NCBI RefSeq assembly: GCF_938015485.1
Contig: NZ_CALLVU010000012.1
Location: forward strand, 1 to 16,008
Reading direction: 5' to 3'
Length of the DNA stretch: 16,008 nucleotides
DNA from: an uncultured Lachnoanaerobaculum sp.
GTDB taxonomy: Bacteria; Bacillota; Clostridia; Lachnospirales; Lachnospiraceae
Position numbers and translations under genes: made by a program. Each line of letters begins with the position of its first letter. Position 1 is the first letter of the stretch. Below, one piece after another: positions 1-6,986 of the stretch. Under the pieces are notes generated by a model. It was not told where the DNA came from. It did no database searches and saw only the letters and a program-made list of their open reading frames with translations.

Positions 1-347
1 TGAATCTGATGTCTGCAATGACAAGTGACAACAGATTTGAGGAAGTGATAGAAGAGGTACATGAAAAGGAGGCAAAGTATATGTGTGAAGTTATTGATAT
101 TATGCTGAATAATGGATGGCAGGAAGCTATTGACAACGGACTGCAACAGGGATTGCAAAAAGGACTTGAAGAAGGAATGCAAAAAGGACTTGAAGAGGGA
201 ATGCAAAAGGGACTGAAAGAAGGACGACTGGAGGGAGCCGAGAGTGAAAAGAAAAATATAGCACAGGCCATGAAGGAAAAGGGCTTTGATATAGGAATGA
301 TTATGGAACTTACAGGATTATCAAGGGACAAGGTTTTGGCACTGTAA
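1..347 (+). CDS. Rpn-family recombination-promoting nuclease/putative transposase, C-terminal part
   Basis: The frame is open to the left edge (bases 3-8 read Asn-Leu before the first Met at 9), so this is the tail of a longer gene and not a small complete one. The visible part has a helical stretch ending near Ile-Asp-Asn-Gly, then a Gly-rich repeat with the unit QKGLEEGM. It closes with a tail of the type 'MKEKGFDIGMIMELTGLSRDKV'-like helix-turn-helix spacing (residues 89-108 from the Met at 9). A Gly-Leu/Met-Glu/Lys-Gly repeat followed by such a tail is typical of the Rpn/PD-(D/E)XK 'transposase' family common in Lachnospiraceae. The catalytic nuclease domain would lie upstream of the window and is not seen. 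Members act on DNA and are linked to recA-independent recombination in E. coli; the role here is unknown. The gene is followed directly by a terminator. Other proteins can carry similar repeats, so the family call is moderate. Confidence 0.65.
   Translation, partial: NLMSAMTSDNRFEEVIEEVHEKEAKYMCEVIDIMLNNGWQEAIDNGLQQGLQKGLEEGMQKGLEEGMQKGLKEGRLEGAESEKKNIAQAMKEKGFDIGMIMELTGLSRDKVLAL
154..225 (+). repeat. Three in-frame 24-bp tandem repeats in the Rpn-like gene
   Basis: Units lie at 154-177, 178-201 and 202-225. The first two differ at one base (gaagaa versus gaagag); the third is more diverged (caaaaggga, ctgaaagaa). Each codes for one 8-residue unit of the QKGLEEGM type. A partial, more diverged unit (CAACAGGGA) lies just upstream. 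Because the unit length is a multiple of three, copy-number change would keep the reading frame. Confidence 0.9.
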
Positions 348-368
348 TCATCATAAAAATTATATTTT

Positions 369-420
369 AAATATAGCTGTATCTAATATCTTTTATATAT
401 GAGTTACAGCTATATTTTTT
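369..420 (+). terminator. Rho-independent terminator after the Rpn-like gene
   Basis: A perfect 13-bp stem pairs 369-381 (aaatatagctgta) with 405-417 (tacagctatattt), around a 23-nt AT-rich loop. It runs into a T-tract ending at 420. The stem is AT-rich, but its length and the T run fit intrinsic termination 22 bases after the stop codon. It separates the Rpn-like gene from the next operon. The stem is nearly symmetric and has A's on its other side, so weak bidirectional action is possible. Confidence 0.75.
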
Positions 421-469
421 ATATATAAATAGGGAAGCAAAAATGATAAGATGAAAAGTTATTCAAATG

Positions 470-478
470 TGCTATAAT
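470..478 (+). promoter_or_regulatory. Extended -10 promoter for the SUKH-DUF1653-uvrC-Dabb operon
   Basis: TGCTATAAT gives a perfect -10 hexamer (473-478) with the TG extension. No good -35 hexamer is found 16-18 bp upstream (the sequence there is near gatgaa), as is common for extended -10 promoters. The start point would fall near 485, giving a leader of about 45 nt before the ATG at 532. Confidence 0.65.
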
Positions 479-531
479 ATGCCTATATAGCATTTTTTAA
501 GTATATGTATCAGTACAAAAGCAGGTAAAAG

Positions 532-1131
532 ATGGAGAAAGCGATAAAAGAAAAACTAAAAGATATAGAAAAGTACATTTGTGAGAATTTTGATGGGCTG
601 GATATGGATGATCCGGTGGAAGAAGGGTACTTTGACGAGTATGAGAAGATAAGAGGAGCAAATGAGGATGAGTTTTACAATTTTGAAAAAGAGTTTAATA
701 TAAAGCTTCCGGATGATTTCAAAGAACTGTACAGTTACAAAAACGGAAGCGGATATTTTGAACTGATTCAGTCGGATGTCGACGGCAGAGATATGTCGTT
801 TACATTGATGAGCCTTGAAGAGATGAAAAGGATCAAAGGCTTTTTTCAAAATGTAGATGATTTACTTAGTAATTATTTTGACGGTAATGAGCTTGAATCA
901 AAGAAAGACTCAAGAATAAAACCTTATATTTTCAATAAATTGTGGTTTCCGTTTGCATCATACTGTGAATGTTGTTATCTGATGCTTGACTTTAATCCTG
1001 ATAAGGACGGCAAGTTGGGACAGGTGATTTGCTATATACATGATCCGGATGAAGTGGTGTATGCAGCGGAAAGTGTGAAAAAACTTATAGATGATGAACT
1101 GAATCTGCTTAAGGATATGTTTGATAAGTAG
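532..1131 (+). CDS. SMI1/KNR4 (SUKH) domain protein
   Basis: This 199-residue soluble protein has no signal peptide or membrane segment. After an acidic helical N-terminal extension (about residues 1-45) comes a SUKH-1 pattern: FEKEFNIKLPDDFKELY at about 51-67 with the following NGSG, LMSLEEM at 92-98, LWFPFA at 137-142, LDFNPDKDGKLGQV at 152-165, and a final helix near 178-190. Bacterial SUKH proteins are often immunity proteins that bind nuclease toxins, but many act alone with unknown partners. No toxin gene lies beside it, so immunity is not supported by context. The ATG at 532 is the first possible start, because the frame is stopped at 526-528 just upstream. The ribosome binding site is weak (aggt). 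It lies 30 bases before the DUF1653 gene and appears to be the first gene of the uvrC operon. Family call is firm; function is unknown. Confidence 0.8.
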   Translation: MEKAIKEKLKDIEKYICENFDGLDMDDPVEEGYFDEYEKIRGANEDEFYNFEKEFNIKLPDDFKELYSYKNGSGYFELIQSDVDGRDMSFTLMSLEEMKRIKGFFQNVDDLLSNYFDGNELESKKDSRIKPYIFNKLWFPFASYCECCYLMLDFNPDKDGKLGQVICYIHDPDEVVYAAESVKKLIDDELNLLKDMFDK

Positions 1132-1161
1132 GATTAAACTTGGGATAAAAAAAGGAGTAAT

Positions 1162-1737
1162 ATGAGAGAAGAACCGAAGCCCGGAGAGTTTTACAGGCAT
1201 TTTAAGAATAAATTGTATCAGATAGTTGCAGTTGCCATACATTCCGAAACAAGGGAAAAGCTTGTGATATATCAGGCACTTTACGGTGAGTATGGAGTTT
1301 ATGCCAGACCGCTTGATATGTTTATGAGTGAGGTGGATAAGGAAAAGTATCCTGATGTGAAACAGAAATATCGCTTTGAGAGAATAGAAGATATGTCAAA
1401 AGAATCAAAGTCGGATAAATCATCAGATTCTGAGGTGGTTGAACAGGATAAGAAACTTAAAGAAGACAACGTATCAAATGAAAATACTTTAAAGGCAGAT
1501 AAGGATTCTGACTTCGGAAAAGGATATTTTATAGAATTTTTGGAGGCGGATGATTTAAGTACGAAAAAGGAAATACTTATAGCAAACAGAGAACTTATAA
1601 GCGAGAGAGAGCTGGATACAATTTATGAGATATACGGGCTTAAGCGCAGAAAAATAGACAGAGATTTGGATATAGCCGACCTTATAGGGTATTTTGATAT
1701 GCAACAGCAATACGAGGGGAAAAGACTAAGGAAGTAA
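1162..1737 (+). CDS. DUF1653 domain protein with an uncharacterised helical C-terminal domain
   Basis: This is a 191-residue protein. Residues 5-75 match the DUF1653 pattern: PKPGEFYRHFKNKLYQ, then AIHSETREKLVIYQALYG and RPLDMF, a small beta-rich fold of unknown function. Residues 78-118 form a charged, Ser/Asp/Lys-rich linker that is likely disordered. Residues 121-191 form a second, helical segment (YFIEFLEADDLSTKKEILI onward, ending QQYEGKRLRK), for which I know no assigned function. The start is fixed by AAAGGAG at 1151-1157, four bases before the ATG. The stop codon (1735-1737) abuts the uvrC ATG, so the two are probably translationally coupled. Position suggests a tie to uvrC expression, but nothing in the protein shows a repair role. 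Confidence 0.75.
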   Translation: MREEPKPGEFYRHFKNKLYQIVAVAIHSETREKLVIYQALYGEYGVYARPLDMFMSEVDKEKYPDVKQKYRFERIEDMSKESKSDKSSDSEVVEQDKKLKEDNVSNENTLKADKDSDFGKGYFIEFLEADDLSTKKEILIANRELISERELDTIYEIYGLKRRKIDRDLDIADLIGYFDMQQQYEGKRLRK

Positions 1738-3582
1738 ATGGCATTTGTAATAGAAGATGAGTTAAAGAAATTGCCGCGTCAGCCGGGTGTATATATTATG
1801 CACGATAAAAAAGATGATATTATATATGTAGGCAAGGCCATTTCATTAAGAAACAGAGTCAGACAGTACTTTCAATCAAGCAATGATAAAAGTGCAAAGA
1901 TAAAGCAAATGGTCTCAAAGATTGAGAGATTTGAATATATAGTTACAGACTCCGAGTTGGAAGCATTGGTACTTGAAAATAATCTAATAAAAGAGAACAG
2001 ACCGAGATATAATACAATGCTTAGGGATGATAAGACCTATCCATATATTAAACTTACCGTTAAGGAAGATTACCCGAGGCTATTGATGGTAAGACAGATT
2101 AAAAAAGATAAGAATAAATATTTCGGTCCTTTTTCAAGCGGTAATGCGGTAAGGGATACTATAAATCTTTTGAATAAAGTATATAAGTTACGAACCTGCA
2201 ACAGAAATTTACCAAGGGATATAGGTGCAGAGCGCCCATGTCTTGACTATTTTATACATCAATGTGATGCACCGTGCCAAAACTATATCTCAAAAGAGGA
2301 GTACAACAAAAATGTCTCCGAGGCACTGCATTTTCTAAGCGGAGATTTTGACCCTATCGTAAATAAGATAAGAAGTGAGATGGAAAGACTTTCATCTGAA
2401 CTTAAATTTGAAGAGGCTGCAAAACAAAGGGATTTGCTGAATTCAGTGCTTCATGTCACACAGAAACAAAAAATAACATCTGACGATGCTAAGGACAGAG
2501 ACATTATCGCTATGGCAAAGGATGACAGGGATGCTGTAGTACAGGTTTTCTTTATCCGTGAAGGTAAGATGGTAGGCAGAGAACATCACTATGTACAGGT
2601 GGCAATGGACGATGAAAAAGCTGATATATTGGAGAGTTTTATAAAACAATTCTATGCGGGAACACCCTTTGTACCAAGTCAGATAGTGTCACAGTATGAT
2701 TTAAAAGACATTGAACTTATCTCGGAATGGCTTTCGTCTAAAAGGGGTTCAAAGGTTAATATCATTGTACCTAAGAAGGGTTCAAAGGAAAAACTTGTAG
2801 AACTTGCAGTGAAGAATGCCGAGATTGTACTGACTAAAGACAGAGAAAAGCTTCAAAGACAGGAAGCAAGAAGTACGGGAGCGGTAAAAGAAATTGAAGA
2901 ACTTTTATCATTAAAAAATTTAAACAGAATGGAAGCCTATGATATTTCCAATATTTCAGGTGTTCAATCTGTAGGTTCTATGGTAGTATATGAGAATGGA
3001 ATGCCGAAAAAAAGCGATTACAGAAAGTTTAAAATAAAGACGGTTATCGGACCTAATGACTACGCGTCAATGAAGGAAGTTTTAACCAGAAGATTTGAGC
3101 ATGGGACCGATGAGTCAAGTACAGGATTTAACAAGTTGCCGGATATCATTTTGATGGACGGCGGCAGAGGTCAGGTAAATATCTGCCTACAGGTTTTAGA
3201 AGAGTTTAAACTTAATATTCCTGTTTGCGGAATGGTAAAAGATGACAACCACAGAACAAGAGGGTTGTATTATAATAATGTAGAAATACCTATAGATACA
3301 CACTCACAAGGTTTTTTACTTATTACAAGAATACAGGATGAGGCACACAGATTTGCAATAGAATACCACAGGAGTTTAAGGTCAAAGACGCAGGTGAAGT
3401 CTATACTTGATGATATAGAAGGAATAGGCAGCGTAAGAAGAAGGGCTCTGATGAAGCATTTTAAGGATATTGAAAATATCAAGAATGCCACTGTGGAGGA
3501 ACTTATGAGTGTTGAGGGAATGAATAAAAAGGCGGCTGTTGCGGTAAACGAATTTTTTATAAAAGCTAAACAAAATGTCTGA
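1738..3582 (+). CDS. uvrC: UvrABC excinuclease subunit C
   Basis: UvrC makes the two incisions, 3' and 5' of a DNA lesion, in nucleotide excision repair after UvrAB damage recognition. At 614 residues it is full length. The GIY-YIG nuclease domain spans about 15-95 (GVY 17-19, YVG 30-32, Arg40, Glu80 in LENNLIK). Four cysteines (154, 168, 176, 180) match the positions reported to hold a 4Fe-4S cluster in E. coli UvrC. A UVR helix pair lies at about 205-240. The RNase H-like 5'-nuclease domain has Asp402 (AYDIS), Asp474 (LMDGG) and His537 (DEAHRF). Tandem helix-hairpin-helix motifs fill 558-606 (IEGIGSVRRR, VEGMNKKAA). All expected catalytic residues are present. The ATG immediately follows the upstream stop. 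The nearest Shine-Dalgarno (AAGGAAG, 1728-1734) is only three bases away, so reinitiation by ribosomes finishing the DUF1653 gene is likely. Confidence 0.98.
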   Translation: MAFVIEDELKKLPRQPGVYIMHDKKDDIIYVGKAISLRNRVRQYFQSSNDKSAKIKQMVSKIERFEYIVTDSELEALVLENNLIKENRPRYNTMLRDDKTYPYIKLTVKEDYPRLLMVRQIKKDKNKYFGPFSSGNAVRDTINLLNKVYKLRTCNRNLPRDIGAERPCLDYFIHQCDAPCQNYISKEEYNKNVSEALHFLSGDFDPIVNKIRSEMERLSSELKFEEAAKQRDLLNSVLHVTQKQKITSDDAKDRDIIAMAKDDRDAVVQVFFIREGKMVGREHHYVQVAMDDEKADILESFIKQFYAGTPFVPSQIVSQYDLKDIELISEWLSSKRGSKVNIIVPKKGSKEKLVELAVKNAEIVLTKDREKLQRQEARSTGAVKEIEELLSLKNLNRMEAYDISNISGVQSVGSMVVYENGMPKKSDYRKFKIKTVIGPNDYASMKEVLTRRFEHGTDESSTGFNKLPDIILMDGGRGQVNICLQVLEEFKLNIPVCGMVKDDNHRTRGLYYNNVEIPIDTHSQGFLLITRIQDEAHRFAIEYHRSLRSKTQVKSILDDIEGIGSVRRRALMKHFKDIENIKNATVEELMSVEGMNKKAAVAVNEFFIKAKQNV

Positions 3583-3603
3583 CTATAGGTTGACATTAAA
3601 AAT

Positions 3604-3612
3604 AAAAAGGAG
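3604..3612 (+). promoter_or_regulatory. Ribosome binding site fixing the start of the Dabb gene
   Basis: AAAAAGGAG is followed by seven bases and the ATG at 3620. An earlier in-frame ATG at 3575 would overlap the end of uvrC, lacks a good site, and would add 15 residues that do not fit the Dabb family, whose members begin close to MLRHIVMWKF. Confidence 0.8.
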
Positions 3613-3619
3613 ATTTTTT

Positions 3620-3913
3620 ATGTTAAGACATATCGTAATGTGGAAGTTTAATGAGGGTATAAATATCCTAAGAGTAGGCGAGGAGATAAAGACAAGCTTG
3701 CTGGCACTGTGTGAAAAGATGGATGAAGTGGTAAGAGCAGATGTTGTATACAACACGCTTCCTACAAGTACACATGATATGATACTTTCGATGGATGTAT
3801 TGGATAAGGCGGCTTTGCAAAAGTATGCAACCTCAAGAGAACATGTAGAGATTGCAGATACATTGATAAAACCGAACACAAACTCAAGAGTGGCTATTGA
3901 CTATATGGTATAA
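3620..3913 (+). CDS. Dabb (stress-responsive A/B barrel) domain protein
   Basis: This is a 97-residue protein. It starts MLRHIVMWKF, has a central amphipathic helix, a THDMILSMDV strand, a KYATSREHVEIAD segment and a final VAIDYMV strand. This is the standard single-domain ferredoxin-like dimeric alpha/beta barrel of the Dabb family (plant stress proteins and bacterial relatives). Some relatives are cyclases or degradative enzymes, but for stand-alone bacterial copies the substrate is usually unknown, as here. The gene lies 37 bases after uvrC and just before a strong terminator, so it is likely the last gene of that operon. There are no signal peptide or metal-binding motifs. Confidence 0.85.
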   Translation: MLRHIVMWKFNEGINILRVGEEIKTSLLALCEKMDEVVRADVVYNTLPTSTHDMILSMDVLDKAALQKYATSREHVEIADTLIKPNTNSRVAIDYMV

Positions 3914-3928
3914 ATAAGCTTTAAAGAG

Positions 3929-3964
3929 ACTTATATGCATAAATCTATGTGTATAAGTTTTTTT
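3929..3964 (+). terminator. Rho-independent terminator ending the uvrC operon
   Basis: A 13-bp stem pairs 3929-3941 (acttatatgcata) with 3946-3958 (tatgtgtataagt), including two G-U pairs, around the 4-base loop aatc. It is followed by a T run to 3964. It lies 15 bases after the Dabb stop codon and upstream of the asr promoter. Confidence 0.88.
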
Positions 3965-3980
3965 GTATTTAAAAATATGC

Positions 3981-4000
3981 AACAATCATTGTATTTATCG
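3981..4000 (+). promoter_or_regulatory. Possible regulator site upstream of asrABC (shared with nifJ)
   Basis: AACAATCATTGTAT (3981-3994) contains the perfect palindrome ACAAT-C-ATTGT (3982-3992) and runs into TTTATCG (3994-4000). A near copy, AACATCATTGTAT, and a separate TTTATCG occur upstream of nifJ. The site ends 12 bases before the asr -35 region, a position suited to an activator. The regulator is not identifiable from sequence. Confidence 0.4.
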
Positions 4001-4012
4001 GCCTTCTCACAT

Positions 4013-4040
4013 TTGCTATTTAAAAAAATCATGTTATAAT
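4013..4040 (+). promoter_or_regulatory. asrABC promoter
   Basis: TTGCTA (4013-4018, four of six matches to the -35 consensus), a 16-bp spacer, and TATAAT (4035-4040) with a TG extension (TGTTATAAT from 4032). Transcription would begin near 4047, leaving a leader of about 115 nt before asrA. Confidence 0.75.
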
Positions 4041-4071
4041 GTTTTTTGTATACAGTGATAAGGAATTATCA

Positions 4072-4113
4072 ATGTTGGTAGTAGTGTTGTTTGCCATAAT
4101 GATTCTTTACTAA
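4072..4113 (+). CDS. Possible 13-codon hydrophobic leader peptide upstream of asrA
   Basis: An ATG at 4072 opens a frame reading MLVVVLFAIMILY with a stop at 4111-4113, inside the predicted asr leader. AAGGA at 4060-4064 gives a plausible Shine-Dalgarno seven bases upstream. It sits in a small hairpin, TGATAA-GGAA-TTATCA (4056-4071), with a GNRA-type loop. The peptide would be almost entirely hydrophobic. So short a frame can occur by chance in AT-rich DNA, so this is a candidate only. It is not like classical amino-acid attenuator peptides, as there is no run of one regulatory codon apart from valine. Confidence 0.25.
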   Translation: MLVVVLFAIMILY

Positions 4114-4150
4114 AATTGAAAAGTATATCATTGGCGGATTAGCTTAGTAA
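4093..4150 (+). promoter_or_regulatory. Possible structured asrA leader (stem plus pseudoknot pairing)
   Basis: GCCA (4093-4096) and ATGAT (4099-4103) can pair with TGGC (4132-4135) and ATCAT (4127-4131), a 9-bp stem with a 2-base bulge. Within its loop, TTACTAA (4107-4113, including the mini-frame stop) is complementary to TTAGTAA (4144-4150), which ends two bases before the asrA Shine-Dalgarno AAGGAG (4153-4158). The second pairing could form a pseudoknot or an alternative fold that limits access to the ribosome binding site. This is pairing seen by eye, with no energy or covariation support. Confidence 0.25.
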
Positions 4151-4163
4151 TGAAGGAGAAAGT

Positions 4164-5198
4164 ATGGGGAAAAAGGGGTTTATATTTTTACCCGGTGGAT
4201 TCAATAGTGTAATTGAAGAATTATCAAAAAAGTATCGTATATATGCACCTGTGCTCAAAGAAAAGGAAGGCAGATTTACAGATACTGATGTTATTCGATA
4301 TGATTTTGTAAATGAAGTGGCGGACATTGAGCTTGAGAAGAAGTCCGATTATTCATTTAAGGAGATTTTAACTCCGCTTTCACAGACATTATTTTTCTTT
4401 ACGGAAAATGATGTGAAGGAAGCAAATGTAGACGAGAGAGAGGTATTGGTATTCTTAAGAAGTTGCGATTTGAATGCATTAAAAAGACTTGATCAAATCT
4501 ATCTTAAAAACGGTAGAGAAGAAGACTATTTCTATGCTCGTATCAGAGATAAGGTGAAGTTTGTACTTATGGGATGTGCTCATTCGTATGAGGACTGTTT
4601 CTGTGTGGATACGGGTACAAACAGAGCTGATGACCTTGATTTCAGTTTTTCGGTTGACTATGTTGACAACAAGTTCAGATGTCAGCTTAAGGATGAGACT
4701 CTCAGTTCAATATTTGAAAACAATGCACTTAAAGAAGAAGATGTTACACCTATGTTTGTAACAGAGAATGAGACAAGAGTTAAGTTGCCGGGAGAGGTAC
4801 CTCTTTCGATATTTACATCCGATATGTGGGATGAATATACTGCAAGGTGCATAGGATGCGGAAGATGTAACTATGTTTGTCCTACCTGTACCTGCTATAC
4901 AATGCAGGATGTATACTATACGGATAACGGCAAAGTCGGTGAGAGAAGAAGAGTCAATGCTTCATGTATGGTAGACGGATATACCAATGTGGCAGGCGGC
5001 GGAGAATACAGAAAGAAGCACGGAGACCGTATGAGATTTAAGACTATGCATAAGATCTACGACTTCAGAAAGCGTTTCGGCTACAATATGTGCGTAGGTT
5101 GCGGCAGATGTGATACTGTGTGCCCTGAGTATATTTCATTCTCAAATATTATTAATAAAGTAACAGCTAAAGTAGAGGAGGTGCAAAATGAGAACTAA
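4164..5198 (+). CDS. asrA: Anaerobic sulfite reductase subunit A
   Basis: AsrA is the iron-sulfur electron-transfer subunit of the cytoplasmic, siroheme-dependent anaerobic sulfite reductase, which reduces sulfite to sulfide. The protein is 344 residues, the usual length. Two 4Fe-4S ferredoxin-type motifs lie near the C-terminus: Cys229, 232, 235, 239 (CIGCGRCNYVCP) and Cys310, 313, 316, 320 (CVGCGRCDTVCP). Further cysteines cluster at 138-147 (MGCAHSYEDCFC), shared with the hydrogenase/sulfur reductase beta-subunit family. The start has a strong AAGGAG five bases upstream. The gene overlaps asrB by 11 bases, so the subunits are probably coupled in translation. The 5' leader is long and may be regulatory. 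Confidence 0.96.
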   Translation: MGKKGFIFLPGGFNSVIEELSKKYRIYAPVLKEKEGRFTDTDVIRYDFVNEVADIELEKKSDYSFKEILTPLSQTLFFFTENDVKEANVDEREVLVFLRSCDLNALKRLDQIYLKNGREEDYFYARIRDKVKFVLMGCAHSYEDCFCVDTGTNRADDLDFSFSVDYVDNKFRCQLKDETLSSIFENNALKEEDVTPMFVTENETRVKLPGEVPLSIFTSDMWDEYTARCIGCGRCNYVCPTCTCYTMQDVYYTDNGKVGERRRVNASCMVDGYTNVAGGGEYRKKHGDRMRFKTMHKIYDFRKRFGYNMCVGCGRCDTVCPEYISFSNIINKVTAKVEEVQNEN

Positions 5199-5979
5199 TC
5201 CTTATATTCCATTTCCGTCAAAAATTTTAGATGTTATTAAACATACAAAGAAAGAATACACTTTCAGAATGGAATTTCACGGTGATGTAAAGCCGGGACA
5301 GTTCTTTGAGGTTTCTATACCTAAGTTCGGTGAGGCGCCTATTTCCGTAAGCGGAATTACCGAAAACAGTGTGGATTTGACTATACGTAAGGTAGGTAGA
5401 GTTACAGATGAGGTATTTGAAAACTATGTCGGAGATACATTATTCCTTCGCGGACCTTACGGTAACGGCTTTGATGTAGATAAATATACGGACGGTGAGT
5501 GTGTGGTGGTAGCAGGCGGTACAGGTGTTTCTCCTGTTCGCGGTGTTATAAATGCTCTTGCTGCAAGTAAGGACTCTAAGGATAAGCATGTAATACTGGG
5601 ATTTAGAAGTCCTTCGGATATGCTCTTTAGAGATGATATTGCAGACTGGGAAAATAAAATTGACCTTATTTTGACAATGGATAAGGAAGCTGAAGGTTAC
5701 ACCGGAAATGTCGGACTTGTAACCAAGTTTATCCCTGAGCTTAAGTTAAAAAATATTGAAACTGCACAGGCTGTAGTGGTAGGACCTCCTCCAATGATGA
5801 AGTTTTCGGTAATAGAGCTTTTGAAGCTTGGATTTAAAGAGGAGAACATCTGGGTTTCTTACGAGCGAAAGATGTGCTGCGGTATCGGAAAATGCGGACA
5901 TTGTAAGGTAAATGACACTTATATATGTCTTGACGGACCGGTATTTAACTATGTAGACAGTAAGGCTTTGATTGATTAG
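5188..5979 (+). CDS. asrB: Anaerobic sulfite reductase subunit B (FAD/NAD-binding)
   Basis: AsrB passes electrons from NADH through FAD and a 2Fe-2S cluster to the other Asr subunits. At 263 residues it matches the family and resembles PyrK of dihydroorotate dehydrogenase B. The FAD-binding barrel fills about 1-100 (PISVSG at 51-56, LRGPYGNGF at 87-95). The nucleotide-binding half starts at GGTGVSPVRGV (110-120) and has a VVVGPPPMMK motif (196-205). The 2Fe-2S ligands are Cys231, 236, 239 and 247 (CGIGKCGHCK, then ICLDGPVF). A strong GAGGAGGTG (5175-5183) lies inside the end of asrA and fixes the start. It is followed by asrC after 11 bases. Confidence 0.96.
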   Translation: MRTNPYIPFPSKILDVIKHTKKEYTFRMEFHGDVKPGQFFEVSIPKFGEAPISVSGITENSVDLTIRKVGRVTDEVFENYVGDTLFLRGPYGNGFDVDKYTDGECVVVAGGTGVSPVRGVINALAASKDSKDKHVILGFRSPSDMLFRDDIADWENKIDLILTMDKEAEGYTGNVGLVTKFIPELKLKNIETAQAVVVGPPPMMKFSVIELLKLGFKEENIWVSYERKMCCGIGKCGHCKVNDTYICLDGPVFNYVDSKALID

Positions 5980-5990
5980 AGAGGTGAATA

Positions 5991-6962
5991 ATGGATATAA
6001 ATGTAAAAAAACTTAAGAAAAACGCCTTTCGTGTATCTAAAGTGCGTGGTGAGACAGCGTCAAGAATAAGAATGCCGGGCGGTTATATAGATGCTGAAAG
6101 TATGAAAAGAATATCTGAAATTGCAGATAAGTACGGCAACGGAAGTATATTTATAACAAACCGTCAAGGTGTTGAGATTCCGGGCATTAAGATTACAGAT
6201 ATGGATGCCGTAAACAAGGAAATTCAGCTTATTATCGACCATGAGGGTACAAATCAGGATAAGAGAGATACAGGTTATGCCGCATCCGGAACCAGAAATG
6301 TGGTTGCCTGTCCGGGAAAGAGACTTTGCCCTTACGGTAACTACGACACCACTGAGTTTGCAAGAAAGATGGAGAAGCAGATCTTCCCAAACAACCTGCA
6401 CTTTAAGGTAGCTTTTACAGGTTGTTCAAACGACTGTGCCAAAGTTCGTATGAACGACTTCGGTATTATGGGAATGACTGAGCCGCAGTACAATCCCGAC
6501 AGATGTGTGACTTGTGAGGCGTGTGTAAAGGGATGTAAGCAAAAGAGCGTAGAGGCGCTGAGAGTCGTTAACGGAAAGATTGAAAGAAATACCGAAAAAT
6601 GTATAGGATGCGGTGTATGTATTACAGTATGTCCTACCAGAGCATGGACAAGAAGTAAGGAAAAATACTACAGACTTGTTTTACTTGGAAGAACAGGAAA
6701 GAAGAACCCGAGACTTGCAGAGGACTTTATTAAATGGGTCGATGAGGACAGCATTTTAAAGATTGTAAAGAACGCTTATGCCTATGTTGAGAGATATATC
6801 GACACAAATGCTCCTGACGGTAAGGAACATGTCGGATATATTGTAGACAGAACAGGTTTTGAAGAGTTCTATAAGTGGATTATGGAAGGCGTAACTTTAG
6901 GACCTAAGGCGGAAGTTGCAAAAACTATGTACTGGGGCGGAAAACATTACGACCACGAATAG
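5991..6962 (+). CDS. asrC: Anaerobic sulfite reductase subunit C (siroheme subunit)
   Basis: AsrC is the catalytic subunit, where sulfite is reduced by six electrons to sulfide on a coupled siroheme-4Fe-4S centre. It has 323 residues. After an N-terminal nitrite/sulfite reductase ferredoxin-like half (GSIFITNRQGVEIPG at 51-65), the siroheme-cluster ligands appear as Cys107 and Cys113 (CPGKRLC) and Cys145 and Cys149 (GCSNDC). Two ferredoxin clusters are inserted after this: Cys172, 175, 178, 182 and Cys204, 207, 210, 214 (CIGCGVCITVCP). All ligands are present, so the enzyme should be active. GAGGTG (5981-5986) precedes the ATG by four bases. No clear terminator follows; the next transcript (nifJ) has its own promoter. 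Confidence 0.97.
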   Translation: MDINVKKLKKNAFRVSKVRGETASRIRMPGGYIDAESMKRISEIADKYGNGSIFITNRQGVEIPGIKITDMDAVNKEIQLIIDHEGTNQDKRDTGYAASGTRNVVACPGKRLCPYGNYDTTEFARKMEKQIFPNNLHFKVAFTGCSNDCAKVRMNDFGIMGMTEPQYNPDRCVTCEACVKGCKQKSVEALRVVNGKIERNTEKCIGCGVCITVCPTRAWTRSKEKYYRLVLLGRTGKKNPRLAEDFIKWVDEDSILKIVKNAYAYVERYIDTNAPDGKEHVGYIVDRTGFEEFYKWIMEGVTLGPKAEVAKTMYWGGKHYDHE

Positions 6963-6986
6963 GATTTTTGTTTAAAAACAAAAACA

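Noticed and set aside
556..849. Minus-strand open frames throughout the window (for example 556-849, 3270-3596, 15436-15801).
   Set aside because: They lie antisense within well-supported plus-strand genes, have no ribosome binding sites or family features, and reflect AT-rich codon composition.
6965..6984. TTTTTGTTT/AAACAAAAA inverted repeat just after asrC as a terminator.
   Set aside because: The stem is only A-T rich with a two-base loop, and no T run follows on the plus strand. It is too weak to call.
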